DNA of 64,000 bases, taken from contig NZ_CP072865.1 in assembly GCF_017948245.1 (NCBI RefSeq), positions 397,501 through 461,500 on the forward strand. The letters are read 5' to 3'. Positions 27,550-36,667 of this stretch are shown piece by piece. Positions within the stretch are counted from its first letter, which is position 1. Each line of letters starts with the position of its first letter. Under the pieces are notes generated by a model that was given only the letters and a program-made list of their open reading frames with translations, was not told where the DNA came from and did not search any database. The translations under genes were made by a program, and so were the position numbers. Source of the DNA: Rhizobium sp. NLR16a. GTDB lineage: Bacteria; Pseudomonadota; Alphaproteobacteria; Rhizobiales; Rhizobiaceae.

Positions 27550-29016
27550 TCATGTTGCAAACACCGGCGCTCTCCTGAGAGATGCCGATGCCTCCGGGGC
27601 AAGTTGATTTGCGCCAGATCGGGCCACCCGATGCTGCGAGACACAGGGGGCGGCCAGACAACCGGCAGCCAAACCCGCCGTGGTGCTGAACAGCAGACCG
27701 AGATCGGTGCCGCTTCCTGAAATCGCAGCAGAGGCGATCTGTGAGATCGATGCCACAATGGCGGCATTTCCGATGGCATGCGTCTCCCGATTGCCGGAGA
27801 CGTGCCGGCCGGAGGCTCTGACAAGGCTGTGCAGGAAGGCGACGAAGAGAAGCGTGCCGGTCAATCCGACGTTGGACAGCAATGCGGCGAGGAAACTTGA
27901 AGCCCGAACCGTTCCGAGGCCGGCGCCGAAAGTGGCCGTATCGACGAATGCGATCAATGCCAGCGTGTTCCAGGCGGTGCGCTCTTCGCCGGATTGCGAT
28001 TGGAGTTTGTCCGACACGGTGGTGTTGACGAGGCTGGTGATGGAATTCCACGCATCGGGGACAAGGCTGAGAGCGATGATGGCGCAAGGGATCAGGAAGA
28101 GAGTTATCGCCAGGAAAGTCACGTGCGAGGTCTTGGCCGATCCTGCGATCATACGTTTGCAGCAGAACAGCACGAGCATGCAGACAACGAAAAGCCCGGC
28201 GATATAAGCGGTTGTCGATGTGCAGAGCAGGATCGTCGGGCCGATGAGAAGCGTTGCCATACCGGCCATACGGCTTCGAACACGCTCCAGCCAGAGCAGA
28301 AGCGTGAACGAAAAATAGGCCAGTGCGACCGTCCCATAAATGCTTGCTTCGGGAAAGGCGCCGACGATGCGTTTGAAGCCGCTGATCGTCTCGGCCGTAT
28401 GCATGGTATAATTCGCGTTTCTGATGACATCGAGCAGATAGGACTGGCCGGTCAGGAACGTTCCGATATCAAGCAAAGCCAGAGCAAAACATGCGATGGA
28501 CGCGAGGATCAACTGCTGTGCGATGAAACTCGCATATCCGAGCCTCGCAAGTCCCGCGACCACGGCAAAGCAGGCGAGGTCGCCAAGCAGATAGACAGAT
28601 TGACTAAGATTGGATGAGCCTGGCGACAGGGGCGCGGCGACAGTCGACATCATGCCCGTCGCATCTCTCGCAGAGGAGTAGACGAGGGTCGCGCCTGCAA
28701 AAATGCGCGGCAGGAAAAACGACGACACGACGGAAAACAGGACGTAGGCGGCAAACCAGAAGCCGGGACCCGGATAGGCGATGCTAACCAGCGCCGCTTG
28801 CGTCTGGACCGGACGCAACAAGGTGGCGGCGACGATAAACAGGAGCAGAAGATGGCTTGGCTGAATACTGCTGCCGCCGAGCGCAGGCAATTGCAGAGCC
28901 GCCGCGGCTCCCAGCAGCGTCAACAGGCAGAGGGTTGTCACGGCAAAGCGCGCTCCTTTGACTGTGGTGATCAGGCCAAGCAGGAGAACGATGAAACCGA
29001 GCGGCTCTATCGACAT
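27550..29016 (-). CDS. polysaccharide polymerase, Wzy/O-antigen ligase-like
   Basis: 488 residues with about eleven to twelve membrane helices and a long periplasmic loop (about residues 320-365 after the start), as in Wzy polymerases. No sharp sequence motif exists for this family, so the call rests on topology and context. It is the last gene of the leftward exo block. The start at 29016 follows AGGATT, though an ATG 21 codons upstream is possible. Confidence 0.78.
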   Translation of the reverse strand: MSIEPLGFIVLLLGLITTVKGARFAVTTLCLLTLLGAAAALQLPALGGSSIQPSHLLLLFIVAATLLRPVQTQAALVSIAYPGPGFWFAAYVLFSVVSSFFLPRIFAGATLVYSSARDATGMMSTVAAPLSPGSSNLSQSVYLLGDLACFAVVAGLARLGYASFIAQQLILASIACFALALLDIGTFLTGQSYLLDVIRNANYTMHTAETISGFKRIVGAFPEASIYGTVALAYFSFTLLLWLERVRSRMAGMATLLIGPTILLCTSTTAYIAGLFVVCMLVLFCCKRMIAGSAKTSHVTFLAITLFLIPCAIIALSLVPDAWNSITSLVNTTVSDKLQSQSGEERTAWNTLALIAFVDTATFGAGLGTVRASSFLAALLSNVGLTGTLLFVAFLHSLVRASGRHVSGNRETHAIGNAAIVASISQIASAAISGSGTDLGLLFSTTAGLAAGCLAAPCVSQHRVARSGANQLAPEASASLRRAPVFAT

Positions 29017-29137
29017 GCTTCTAATCCTGAACCGGGCAAACAGCTGAAATAGCGCTTTGGCCGAATGCGGCATCGACAAGCCGATATGATGGACGAGGCG
29101 AAGGCCGCCAGCTGTCGTCGCTGATCATCATCGCCTC

Positions 29138-30514
29138 CTAATTCGATCCCGTCTGGGATATCCAGCTGCGGCCCGTTGGATTATCCCTGGCCACATCAGA
29201 TGACGAGAGTGTCGAGCTCTGCGTCCGGGGTGAGGGCTGCAGCGGCGACGTTGACGCCTGAAGGTTGGTGTCCAAACCGACCTCGATGAGATCATGCGGC
29301 AGCAATGCGGTTTGCTCGTCGGCCACGATGTTGCTGGAGGTTCCGTCGTTATTGCGGCGCACAATCCTGTAGTTCTTCTGCGTTCTGCCAAGTCCCGGCG
29401 CGTCCGCGTTCATCTGAGCAAGCTGAGCGTCGTAGCCGGCCTGTTCGCCCAGAAGCTGGGCTACCTGGATATCGATTGCCGCCCTGCCGATCGCCAGATT
29501 GACCTGGTTGAGCAGCTCCTGGTTTTCGCTATTCTGCCTGTTGACGATATTGATCTTGGAACGGTCGGCCTCACTGAGGCCTTGGCGAGCCGTGGTCAGG
29601 GCAACTTCGAGATCGATCAGGGTACCCTGTGCATCCGCAACCCAGCGGTCGACAGACACCTGGCGGGAATTGCTGACCAATCCCTTGCTTACCAGGCTGT
29701 TGACGTTGTCCAGTTCCTTCTGGGCAAGGTCAATCTGCCGCTTTTGCGAGCTGATCTTGGCCTCGAGTGACTCGACCTGCTGGCCATAGAGGCGGGTGAG
29801 GTCATTCGCCGCTTCGATCTGGCTATCGATATCGACGCGGCGCAGCCGCATCAGGTTCAATTCCTGTGCCTTCAGCTTGTCCATATCGGGCGTTCCGACG
29901 AGTTCGGCGGGAACCTCGAAACTCTGCTCACCGGCGATTTCCGCCCGCAGCCGCGCCTGCCGCATCAGGAGGTCGCGCCGGTTGAGGACGGCGGTTCGAT
30001 AGGCCCCGGCTGCCTGAATCCGGTCGCGCTCGAAAGTATTGTCTTCGCGTTCCCGCAGAAAGCCGCCAGCGATGCTGATGGCCTTCATGACCGTCATCCG
30101 CGGTTCAAAAGGATAGCGTCCCGGGGTTTGAACGGTGCCGGTCACAAAAATCGGCGCATGCTCGGCAACCTCCAGGGCGATGTATGGCTTGCCAGGAAGT
30201 GCCGCCTTTTCCGCGAGCGCGCTGGCGATGGCAGCGGCGAGTTCTTCGGTTGTTCTTCCGGCCGCCTGTACATGGCCAGCGATCGGGATCGACAAGTCGC
30301 CGGTATCGTCGATGGTGTAGACACCATCGAGAGCTTCCCAGCTGGCATAGCGGGAGTCCGCTGAACGCCATTCAACGACGCGCAGTCTTACCTTGTCTTC
30401 CGGCACGAGGGTGAATGTTTGCGCGTGGGCGACGCTCCAGCCGGCGAGGCAGCAGAAAACCAGCAGGGCGAGGGCCGCGGAGATGACGCGATCGGGCAAG
30501 AATGTGCGCTGCAT
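29138..30514 (-). CDS. outer-membrane polysaccharide export protein, ExoF-like
   Basis: 458 residues with a signal peptide (cleavage probably after AHA, about residue 31). The polysaccharide-export domain follows (LVPEDKVRLRVVEW...YTIDDTGDLSIPIAGHV), then an SLBB-type segment (IFVTGTVQTPGRYPF). A long coiled coil (about residues 180-350) leads to a second short beta region (LLPHDLIEVGLD). This is the ExoF architecture of rhizobial succinoglycan loci. Start follows GGAGATAGATCA, 4 bases after the preceding glycosyltransferase stop. Confidence 0.88.
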   Translation of the reverse strand: MQRTFLPDRVISAALALLVFCCLAGWSVAHAQTFTLVPEDKVRLRVVEWRSADSRYASWEALDGVYTIDDTGDLSIPIAGHVQAAGRTTEELAAAIASALAEKAALPGKPYIALEVAEHAPIFVTGTVQTPGRYPFEPRMTVMKAISIAGGFLREREDNTFERDRIQAAGAYRTAVLNRRDLLMRQARLRAEIAGEQSFEVPAELVGTPDMDKLKAQELNLMRLRRVDIDSQIEAANDLTRLYGQQVESLEAKISSQKRQIDLAQKELDNVNSLVSKGLVSNSRQVSVDRWVADAQGTLIDLEVALTTARQGLSEADRSKINIVNRQNSENQELLNQVNLAIGRAAIDIQVAQLLGEQAGYDAQLAQMNADAPGLGRTQKNYRIVRRNNDGTSSNIVADEQTALLPHDLIEVGLDTNLQASTSPLQPSPRTQSSTLSSSDVARDNPTGRSWISQTGSN

Positions 30515-30518
30515 TGAT

Positions 30519-31538
30519 CTATCTCCGTTTCGTTTCGATCGACGGCGAGGGCATTGCGCGGGACGGCGGATTGCCGAATTCGAGAATGCGGGACGGTGCG
30601 GCGCGGCCGGCAAGGAGATCGGTGAGCGCCAGCAAATTGCCGCTCAAACGTCCCCATCGGTCGATCAAGCGGTCGTTGAACACTATGCCCGACGCGTTGG
30701 CCAGAATGTTGCGGCCGATCTGCGCTATCGCCCGGCCTTTCGAGATCGTGCCCTTGCGGATCAGGTAGACAGGATTGGCAACCTGCGAATATCCGAGTCT
30801 GCGGCCAGGCTGTCGCCCGGATCTGACGCCGAGATGTACTCCACGGGCGCCTTCAACGCGCACGGATCTGCCGTAGCGGGCGATGGACCTGCTGAAATCG
30901 ACATCCTCAAGCCAGCCATAGAGCGGCAGTTGCTCGTCAAACGTCAGTGCGTGTTTGAGGACGGGAGCGAGGCGAACTGCCATATTGCACCCATATGCAT
31001 TATAGACATCCGTCACCCGCTCGGACACTTCGCCGGCAGTGTGAAGAACCTGCAGCGCCTTCGACATGTCGAGCCCCCCAATGAGGACGCCGTCGGCCAG
31101 GACCTCACCGGTGGCAATCGCGATGGCAGGATTGGCTGCAAAGACGGCTGTCATCCGTGCCAGGAAGGTTGGGGCCGGAATGAAATCGTCGTCCAGGAAG
31201 ATCAGAACATCGGTATCGGCCGCGGCCGCCCGGATAATGCTGTTGCGCTGGGAGGTGAGGCCACGGCTGCCGATAATGACTTCCACGTCGAGACGGTCGG
31301 CGAGCCCGGCGGCATCGTCGATCCCTGGTACGCAGACGATCAATCGCGGCGGCTGGTCGGGCAGGCCGGCGAGATAATCGACCGTTTCCAGCAGGATCGA
31401 AGGGCGGCCCGCCGAAGCAATTCCGACGGCGATCCGCAATGGCCGGCTCGCGCGCCGCGCCGTCGCTTCGGTGTCGCAAGAAACAGGCGCCGACCTCAAG
31501 CTGTCCTGCCTGGTCGTTTTTGCCGAATGCGCGATCAT
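30519..31538 (-). CDS. glycosyltransferase family 2
   Basis: 339 residues. The GT-A fold is shown by VGIASAGRPSILLETVDYL, the switch region RGLTSQRNSIIRAA, and the metal-binding DDD in VLIFLDDDFIPAP (about residues 111-123). It is followed by GWLEDVDFSRSI, the acceptor-side ED motif of GT2 enzymes. ATGA overlap with the upstream copolymerase gene shows translational coupling. It likely adds one sugar of the repeat unit. The substrate is unknown. Confidence 0.87.
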   Translation of the reverse strand: MIAHSAKTTRQDSLRSAPVSCDTEATARRASRPLRIAVGIASAGRPSILLETVDYLAGLPDQPPRLIVCVPGIDDAAGLADRLDVEVIIGSRGLTSQRNSIIRAAAADTDVLIFLDDDFIPAPTFLARMTAVFAANPAIAIATGEVLADGVLIGGLDMSKALQVLHTAGEVSERVTDVYNAYGCNMAVRLAPVLKHALTFDEQLPLYGWLEDVDFSRSIARYGRSVRVEGARGVHLGVRSGRQPGRRLGYSQVANPVYLIRKGTISKGRAIAQIGRNILANASGIVFNDRLIDRWGRLSGNLLALTDLLAGRAAPSRILEFGNPPSRAMPSPSIETKRR

Positions 31539-33295
31539 GGCTGCATGCTCCTCGGAGCGTGATTGATAATCGCGCCGAGGATCTCCGCGCCGACGTTCCG
31601 CATCGTCTCGATGACGCGCATGGCGTCGTCGATCGATGTGCGTCCGTGCGAGGCGACCACGAGAACGCCGTCCAGCTCCGGCGCGATGGCGTTGGCATCC
31701 GGTGACGCGGAGAATGCGGAAATGTCGACGAATATGGTGTCGAACTCTTTTTTCAGCTCGGCAAAGCTCAATTGCGTGCGGCGGGAACTCAGGCGAATGG
31801 CCGGTGTTACCGCATCCACCTTGCCGAGCGGCAGGAACTTCAGCGTCGGGGTGAGCGGCAGGGCCGCCGTCTGGATGAGGTCGCCGTTGTCGAGGACGTC
31901 GACGAGGCCGCTGGCACTATGAGGCGCGATCGCCCTGCTGAGCGATGATTTCTGCGCGGCCGCATCAATCAGAAGCGTCTTCGCTCCAGATACCGACGAC
32001 AGCACGGCAAGTTCGCTTGCGATGGTCGATGCGCCGTTGCCGGGATCGACGGCGACCACTCCGATGACGATCCGGCGCTTGCGCCGAAGCCCGACGACTG
32101 TTGCGCTCAATTCCGTCATGCCTGGAATAACCGAATAGGCGGGTGAACTGCTGCCCGTGCCGGTGGCGAGAAAAGATGCCGGCTGGCCGTTGCGTGTCCT
32201 CTTTGATGTCGCCAGCACAGTGACGAAGGGCAGGCCACAGGTTTCGGCGATCTGATGCGGGCGGACGAGCCGGCGGTCGCTGGCATGTCTTATCATCGCG
32301 AGTGCGAAACCGGCTCCAAGGCCGATGGCCGCCGCAAAGGCGGCGATGAGCGTGCTGCGCGGTCTCGCCTTCGAAAGAGGCAGTGTGGCTCGCGAGACGA
32401 TCGTGGCATCGGACATCGGATAGGTAATGCGCTGCTTTGCTTCGGTTAGCTGGTTCAAGGTGTTTTCATAGAGAGAGCGGCGCGCGTCCGTTGCGCTCTG
32501 CAACTCCGCAAGCTTGAACTGGTCGCGCGGATTGCTCGTGAAACTGGCCAAGGCGCTGGCGGCTTCCGCCAGCCCTCGCTGTTGCTCGGCTATGAATTTC
32601 GCCAGCCAGTCGCTGTATTGGCGGGCGGCGTTGGCCTTCATCGCGATATTCTTCTGGATATATTGTCCGGCGAGCGTGTCGGCGATATCGACGGCCTTCT
32701 GAGGGGTCGATGCCGCAGCCGATATCTCGATGATCGTCGAGCTTCCGATCCGGCGGATGTCCATCATGCTCAGCAGTTTGGCGGTTGCCCAGTCGTGGAG
32801 CCGCTCCTCCTCCGCCTGCGGCCGCGCTTCGCTCGCTCCCTTGCCCGCCGTATCCTGCGATGGCGTGTCCGGTTGTGAAGAAAACCCCATCAGCCAATTC
32901 TTCGCTCTGTCCTGCAGCGAAGGCGTCTGATCGACAAACTCCGGATCATGAACGAGATCAAGCGCCGCCACGGTTCCGCCGACGACATCGCTCGATCTGG
33001 CGATCTCCAGCTGTCCTTCGATGAAGGCATCTTCGGCGAAAGCCCTCTGTGCTTCAGAGCCGCTCACCTGGGGGAAGATCACAAGCTGCGTGCTGGCAAC
33101 GAAAGTCGGTTCGGCGGTCAGCATGTAGCTTCCGGCGATCGCCAGGAAAGCGATGGTGGTCACGACGATCCAGTGCCAGCGCATTCTCAAAAAGAAGAGC
33201 ATATCCCGTATGGTCAGCGGTGAATTCCCGCCGCCTGTGGCTGCTGCTGCCAGGGATATGGGAGAGACACCGCTGAAGATCGTGCTGGAGGTCAT
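31535..33295 (-). CDS. Wzc/ExoP-like polysaccharide copolymerase with degenerate kinase domain
   Basis: 586 residues. The N-terminal Wzz part has a membrane helix at about 41-60, a long periplasmic coiled region and a second helix at about 318-337. A cytoplasmic domain resembling bacterial tyrosine kinases follows from about residue 400. Its P-loop reads DPGNGASTIAS, where the invariant lysine of GxGKST is replaced by alanine. The Walker A' (LLIDAAAQ) and Walker B-like (IFVDISAF) segments are also weakened. There is no tyrosine-rich tail (it ends PRSMQP). It probably controls chain length without autophosphorylation. AGGACG precedes the ATG. Confidence 0.88.
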   Translation of the reverse strand: MTSSTIFSGVSPISLAAAATGGGNSPLTIRDMLFFLRMRWHWIVVTTIAFLAIAGSYMLTAEPTFVASTQLVIFPQVSGSEAQRAFAEDAFIEGQLEIARSSDVVGGTVAALDLVHDPEFVDQTPSLQDRAKNWLMGFSSQPDTPSQDTAGKGASEARPQAEEERLHDWATAKLLSMMDIRRIGSSTIIEISAAASTPQKAVDIADTLAGQYIQKNIAMKANAARQYSDWLAKFIAEQQRGLAEAASALASFTSNPRDQFKLAELQSATDARRSLYENTLNQLTEAKQRITYPMSDATIVSRATLPLSKARPRSTLIAAFAAAIGLGAGFALAMIRHASDRRLVRPHQIAETCGLPFVTVLATSKRTRNGQPASFLATGTGSSSPAYSVIPGMTELSATVVGLRRKRRIVIGVVAVDPGNGASTIASELAVLSSVSGAKTLLIDAAAQKSSLSRAIAPHSASGLVDVLDNGDLIQTAALPLTPTLKFLPLGKVDAVTPAIRLSSRRTQLSFAELKKEFDTIFVDISAFSASPDANAIAPELDGVLVVASHGRTSIDDAMRVIETMRNVGAEILGAIINHAPRSMQP

Positions 33296-33412
33296 GTCGT
33301 CCTAATCCGGAATGGGAAATCAAGGAATAACCAGGTGATGGTAGCTTGGAGGGGACGTGGGAGCGGCGCATTTTCCGATCCCGGCACGGTTGGCTGTCTC
33401 CCCTTTGAAGGC

Positions 33413-34114
33413 TCAGTACGATCCGCGCTGCGAAAACAGCGCAGGAATGGTCTTGGCGATGATCAAGAAGTCTCGAGCGAGCGACCAGTTGTTGAGATAG
33501 TGGACATCGAGAGAAACCCTGTACTCGTAACTGACGTCGTTGCGCCCGCTGGTTTGCCATTGACCGGTCAGTCCCGGACGGACTGCCATATAGGCCCACA
33601 TGTGTTCGCCGTAGCGCGGCAGTTCCTCGGCTGTGACCGGGCGGGGTCCGACGAGGCTCATTTCGCCACGTACGATATTGATCAGCTGGGGAAGCTCGTC
33701 GATGCTCGAGCGCCTGAGAATATCGCCGACGGCGGTGATCCTCGGATCGTTCTTCAACTTGCGCGTCGCTTCCCATTCGCTGCGGGCGGCCGGGTTGTTT
33801 TGCAGCAATTCCGCGAGCTGAGCGCTCGCATCGGGCTTCATCGTGCGAAATTTGAGGCATCCGAACGGCGCTCCGCCGAAGCCAATGCGCGTATGGGAAT
33901 AGAAGACAGGGCCGCGGTCGGAGAGTTTCACGATCATCGCGACGATCAGCAGAAGCGGAGAGAGCAGGATCAGAGCGGTGATCGCGACAAGAATATCTAT
34001 CGCACGCTTCGACGACCTGCTCGCTGCACGAGGCCGGGAATCGGGGGAATCGTCACCCTTCGCGGCCCGTTCGACGCGTGACCAAGCCTCAAAACTATGT
34101 GCTTCCCATGCCAT
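33413..34114 (-). CDS. undecaprenyl-phosphate sugar phosphotransferase, ExoY-like
   Basis: 233 residues. It starts repeat-unit assembly by moving a sugar-phosphate (galactose in ExoY) onto undecaprenyl phosphate at the inner membrane. One N-terminal membrane helix (about 40-62) precedes the catalytic core with [26 protein letters not shown] and [20 protein letters not shown]. The start at 34114 follows GGAGACC, in preference to an ATG 10 codons upstream. It is first in the leftward exo block, facing the AT-rich region. Confidence 0.9.
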   Translation of the reverse strand: MAWEAHSFEAWSRVERAAKGDDSPDSRPRAASRSSKRAIDILVAITALILLSPLLLIVAMIVKLSDRGPVFYSHTRIGFGGAPFGCLKFRTMKPDASAQLAELLQNNPAARSEWEATRKLKNDPRITAVGDILRRSSIDELPQLINIVRGEMSLVGPRPVTAEELPRYGEHMWAYMAVRPGLTGQWQTSGRNDVSYEYRVSLDVHYLNNWSLARDFLIIAKTIPALFSQRGSY

Positions 34115-34144
34115 CGCGGTCTCCAAAACATTGCCCGTCAACAA

Positions 34145-34583
34145 CCGTTGAGAGCTTGCTGCGCCGCACCCAGATTGTCTGTTACCAAGGTCATAATCCT
34201 TAATTAATTCTTCATGCTAGGAAATCTCAGACAGATTTCAGAGTACAGATCCGTGTCATCAATTCTTTTAATTTGTTCTATAATCTGCTTTTGTCGGTCG
34301 TTCTGTGTGAATTCAATCATTATTTTTATATCGGAATTTCAATATCTGCTTGTTTTTAATTCAATAAGTCTTTTTTATATGCAGTTTTGTTCGATGTGGC
34401 CAATGGTACTCGTGTATTTTAGAAAGTTTGATTTTATACCGGTGGGTATTATGATTTTTTCTGAAGTAGACTTAAATTTTACGTTAGATTTGCGCGGATG
34501 TTATTTGACTAACGTAATAATCCAATATAATTGATGCAGTGCAGCATTAGTGAGAGACCATTCTAGTATCAGGAGTGAATTGC
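34145..34583. promoter_or_regulatory. AT-rich divergent control region of the exopolysaccharide locus
   Basis: About 440 bases between the ExoY-like gene and the Crp-type regulator. The stretch 34200-34545 is strikingly AT-rich (bases 34321-34380 contain only 11 G or C), unlike the GC-rich genes around it. It must hold promoters for both exo blocks. AT-rich, T/A-step-rich DNA is what the rhizobial silencer MucR/Ros prefers, so it is a candidate silencing region. A rightward 106-codon frame here has no ribosome site and odd composition and is not called a gene. Confidence 0.65.
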
Positions 34584-35321
34584 ATGGACGGGATCACACA
34601 TGCATCAGATCGCAGGATCGGCATCAGCAAAGGCGCGATCTCGGCCAGCGGCGGAATTCACCTCAACAGTCGCATCGTCATCGATGACGAATTCCTCTCC
34701 TGCCGCTCGAGCGTACGGCGTTTCCGTCGTGGCGAGATCATTGCCGGGGCCGGGGTCCTTGTCGATATGTTCGCGCGCGTGCATTCGGGGTTGGTCAGTG
34801 CAAGTACGATGCTGCCCGACGGCAGGGAATTCATCGTCGAAATCATTCCGAAAACAGGTCTGATCGGCGAGCTTGAAGTCTTGCGCCGGCAGACACTGAA
34901 CCTCGAATACCGAGCCAGTTCCAATTGCGAGCTGCATTTCTTCGAAGGCCGGCTGCTGCGCGACATGTATGCTAGCGATTCGTGCTTCCGCGAAAAAGTC
35001 TTCTCAAGGGCCTTGGCGCGTGTCTCGGAGCTTGAAGATAGGATCATCGCCAACGCGGCGTCGACCCTTCAGGCAAGACTGGCGAGCACGTTGCTGCGGC
35101 TCTCGGCTGTTTACGGAAAAGATGCCGCAAACAGTGGCAACGAAGTGATCATCTCGCAAAACGATCTGGCCGCAACGCTGCCGGCGTCCCGCGAGAAGGT
35201 CAATCAATGCCTGCGGCGCCTGCGGGAATGCAAGATTGTCGACGGAGGGCAGGGCAAGATCCGAATACTTAACCGCAAGGCGCTCGAGGCCTGTGCGAAT
35301 GGCGCGTTTTCGGCGAAGTGA
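34584..35321 (+). CDS. Crp/Fnr-family transcriptional regulator
   Basis: 245 residues. A cyclic-nucleotide-binding-type beta barrel (about residues 35-140) includes RRFRRGEIIAGAG and GLIGELEVL. A dimer helix and a C-terminal winged helix follow, with ISQNDLAATLPASREKVNQCLRRLRE as the recognition region. The PxxPRTxxx cAMP pocket residues are not evident, and there is no FNR-type cysteine cluster, so the ligand is unknown. AGGAG lies 8 bases before the ATG. It heads the rightward exo block and overlaps the next gene by one base (TGATG), so it probably controls this locus. Confidence 0.9.
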   Translation: MDGITHASDRRIGISKGAISASGGIHLNSRIVIDDEFLSCRSSVRRFRRGEIIAGAGVLVDMFARVHSGLVSASTMLPDGREFIVEIIPKTGLIGELEVLRRQTLNLEYRASSNCELHFFEGRLLRDMYASDSCFREKVFSRALARVSELEDRIIANAASTLQARLASTLLRLSAVYGKDAANSGNEVIISQNDLAATLPASREKVNQCLRRLRECKIVDGGQGKIRILNRKALEACANGAFSAK

Positions 35322-36667
35322 TGAGCCTGTCGTTTCCTGGGGCCCTCCGATCCGCCGCAAATGTCAGCCGCTTTGCCGGCCGCGGCACGACGATGATTGA
35401 TCGCGTGGTCGTCATCGACGACTACTCGGTGGCCAGGGGCGGCGCGACGGGGCTGGCGGTGCTCTCGGCCAAGCTTTTTCGCGGCCTGGATATTCCCGTG
35501 ACTTATATTTGTGGGGATGACGCCGCCAATGCGGAACTTGCTGCTCTCGGGGTCGCCATGGTCGGATTGAACAGCCGCGACCTGCTTAGCGCCGAGCGTG
35601 CGAAGGCTTTCGTGACCGGCATTCACAATGGTGCGGCTGCCCGCATGGTCGCGAACTGGATTGCCGCGAAGGATACGGCGAATACCGTCTATCACGTCCA
35701 TGGCTGGCATCAGATCCTGTCCCCCGCGCTTTTCAGGGCACTGGCTCTGGTCGCAGGACGATGCGTGATTCACGCGCATGACTTCTTCACTGCCTGTCCC
35801 AACGGCGCCTTTTTCGATTACCAGGCGCAAGAGATCTGCCTTCGGCGTCCGCTCGGTGCCGGCTGCATTGCGACGGCTTGCGACAAGAGAAGTTATTCGC
35901 ACAAATTGTGGCGGCTCGCCCGCGGCTCGAATATCCTCCGGCTGCTGAGGGCTGAGGCCGATTTCGGCCGGATCATCTTGCTGCATGAGAAGATGGCTGG
36001 GTTTCTCGTCGGCGCCGGCTATCGGGCCGAGCGGTTGACGACGATCCGCAATCCCGTCGCCCCCTTGTCGATAGGGCGTGTCGAGGCGGAGGCGAACGAC
36101 GAATTTGTCTTCATCGGGCGGCTCGACGCGGAAAAGGGCGTGGAGGATGCCGTGGCCGCCACACGCAGAGCCGGCGCCAGGCTCTGCGTGATCGGGGACG
36201 GCCCGCTGATGCCGTTGGTCGCCGCTTCCGGCGATCACGTCAGGGCCGTCGGCTGGCAATCGCATGCGGAGATCGGCACCACCATCCGCAAGGCGCGCGC
36301 CCTGTTGATGCCATCGCGTTATCCCGAGCCTTTCGGCCTGGTGGCGATCGAAGCGGCCAGGAGCGGTCTGCCGGTCATCATGTCGCGCAGCGCCTTTCTC
36401 GCCGAGGAAATGGAACGAGCCGGTATGGCGTTTGCCTGCGACACGGCTGATGAAGCTGCCTTTGCCGACACATTGACGCGATTTAGCCAAATGCCGAGGC
36501 ACGAAATCCGCGCCATGAGCGAGCGGGCCTTCCTGATGTCGCCAGATCTCGCCTCGACGCATGAGGAATGGCGCGACGCTCTCCTTGCCGAATATTGCAG
36601 CCTGCTTTCGACGAATGCAGTTCGCGAACTGACAGATGGTGTGGCGACACAAGGAGTATTCCGTTGA
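35321..36667 (+). CDS. glycosyltransferase family 4
   Basis: 448 residues, GT-B fold. The C-terminal half shows FVFIGRLDAEKGVEDAV and the retaining EX7E motif EPFGLVAIE (about residues 336-344). The N-terminal acceptor domain begins after a basic leader at VVVIDDYSVARGGATGL. The start ATG overlaps the stop of the Crp gene. The end overlaps the next glycosyltransferase by 4 bases. It is probably a sugar-adding enzyme for the exopolysaccharide. Its specificity cannot be read from sequence. Confidence 0.88.
   Translation: MSLSFPGALRSAANVSRFAGRGTTMIDRVVVIDDYSVARGGATGLAVLSAKLFRGLDIPVTYICGDDAANAELAALGVAMVGLNSRDLLSAERAKAFVTGIHNGAAARMVANWIAAKDTANTVYHVHGWHQILSPALFRALALVAGRCVIHAHDFFTACPNGAFFDYQAQEICLRRPLGAGCIATACDKRSYSHKLWRLARGSNILRLLRAEADFGRIILLHEKMAGFLVGAGYRAERLTTIRNPVAPLSIGRVEAEANDEFVFIGRLDAEKGVEDAVAATRRAGARLCVIGDGPLMPLVAASGDHVRAVGWQSHAEIGTTIRKARALLMPSRYPEPFGLVAIEAARSGLPVIMSRSAFLAEEMERAGMAFACDTADEAAFADTLTRFSQMPRHEIRAMSERAFLMSPDLASTHEEWRDALLAEYCSLLSTNAVRELTDGVATQGVFR

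Noticed and set aside
34214..34534. 106-codon rightward frame in the AT-rich island
   Set aside because: No ribosome site, and composition is dominated by AT-rich codons (Phe, Ile, Tyr). Its hydrophobic look follows from base composition.
35204..36652. 482-codon leftward open frame opposite the first GT4 gene
   Set aside because: The plus strand carries a clear GT4 enzyme with its EX7E motif. The antisense reading has no family features.
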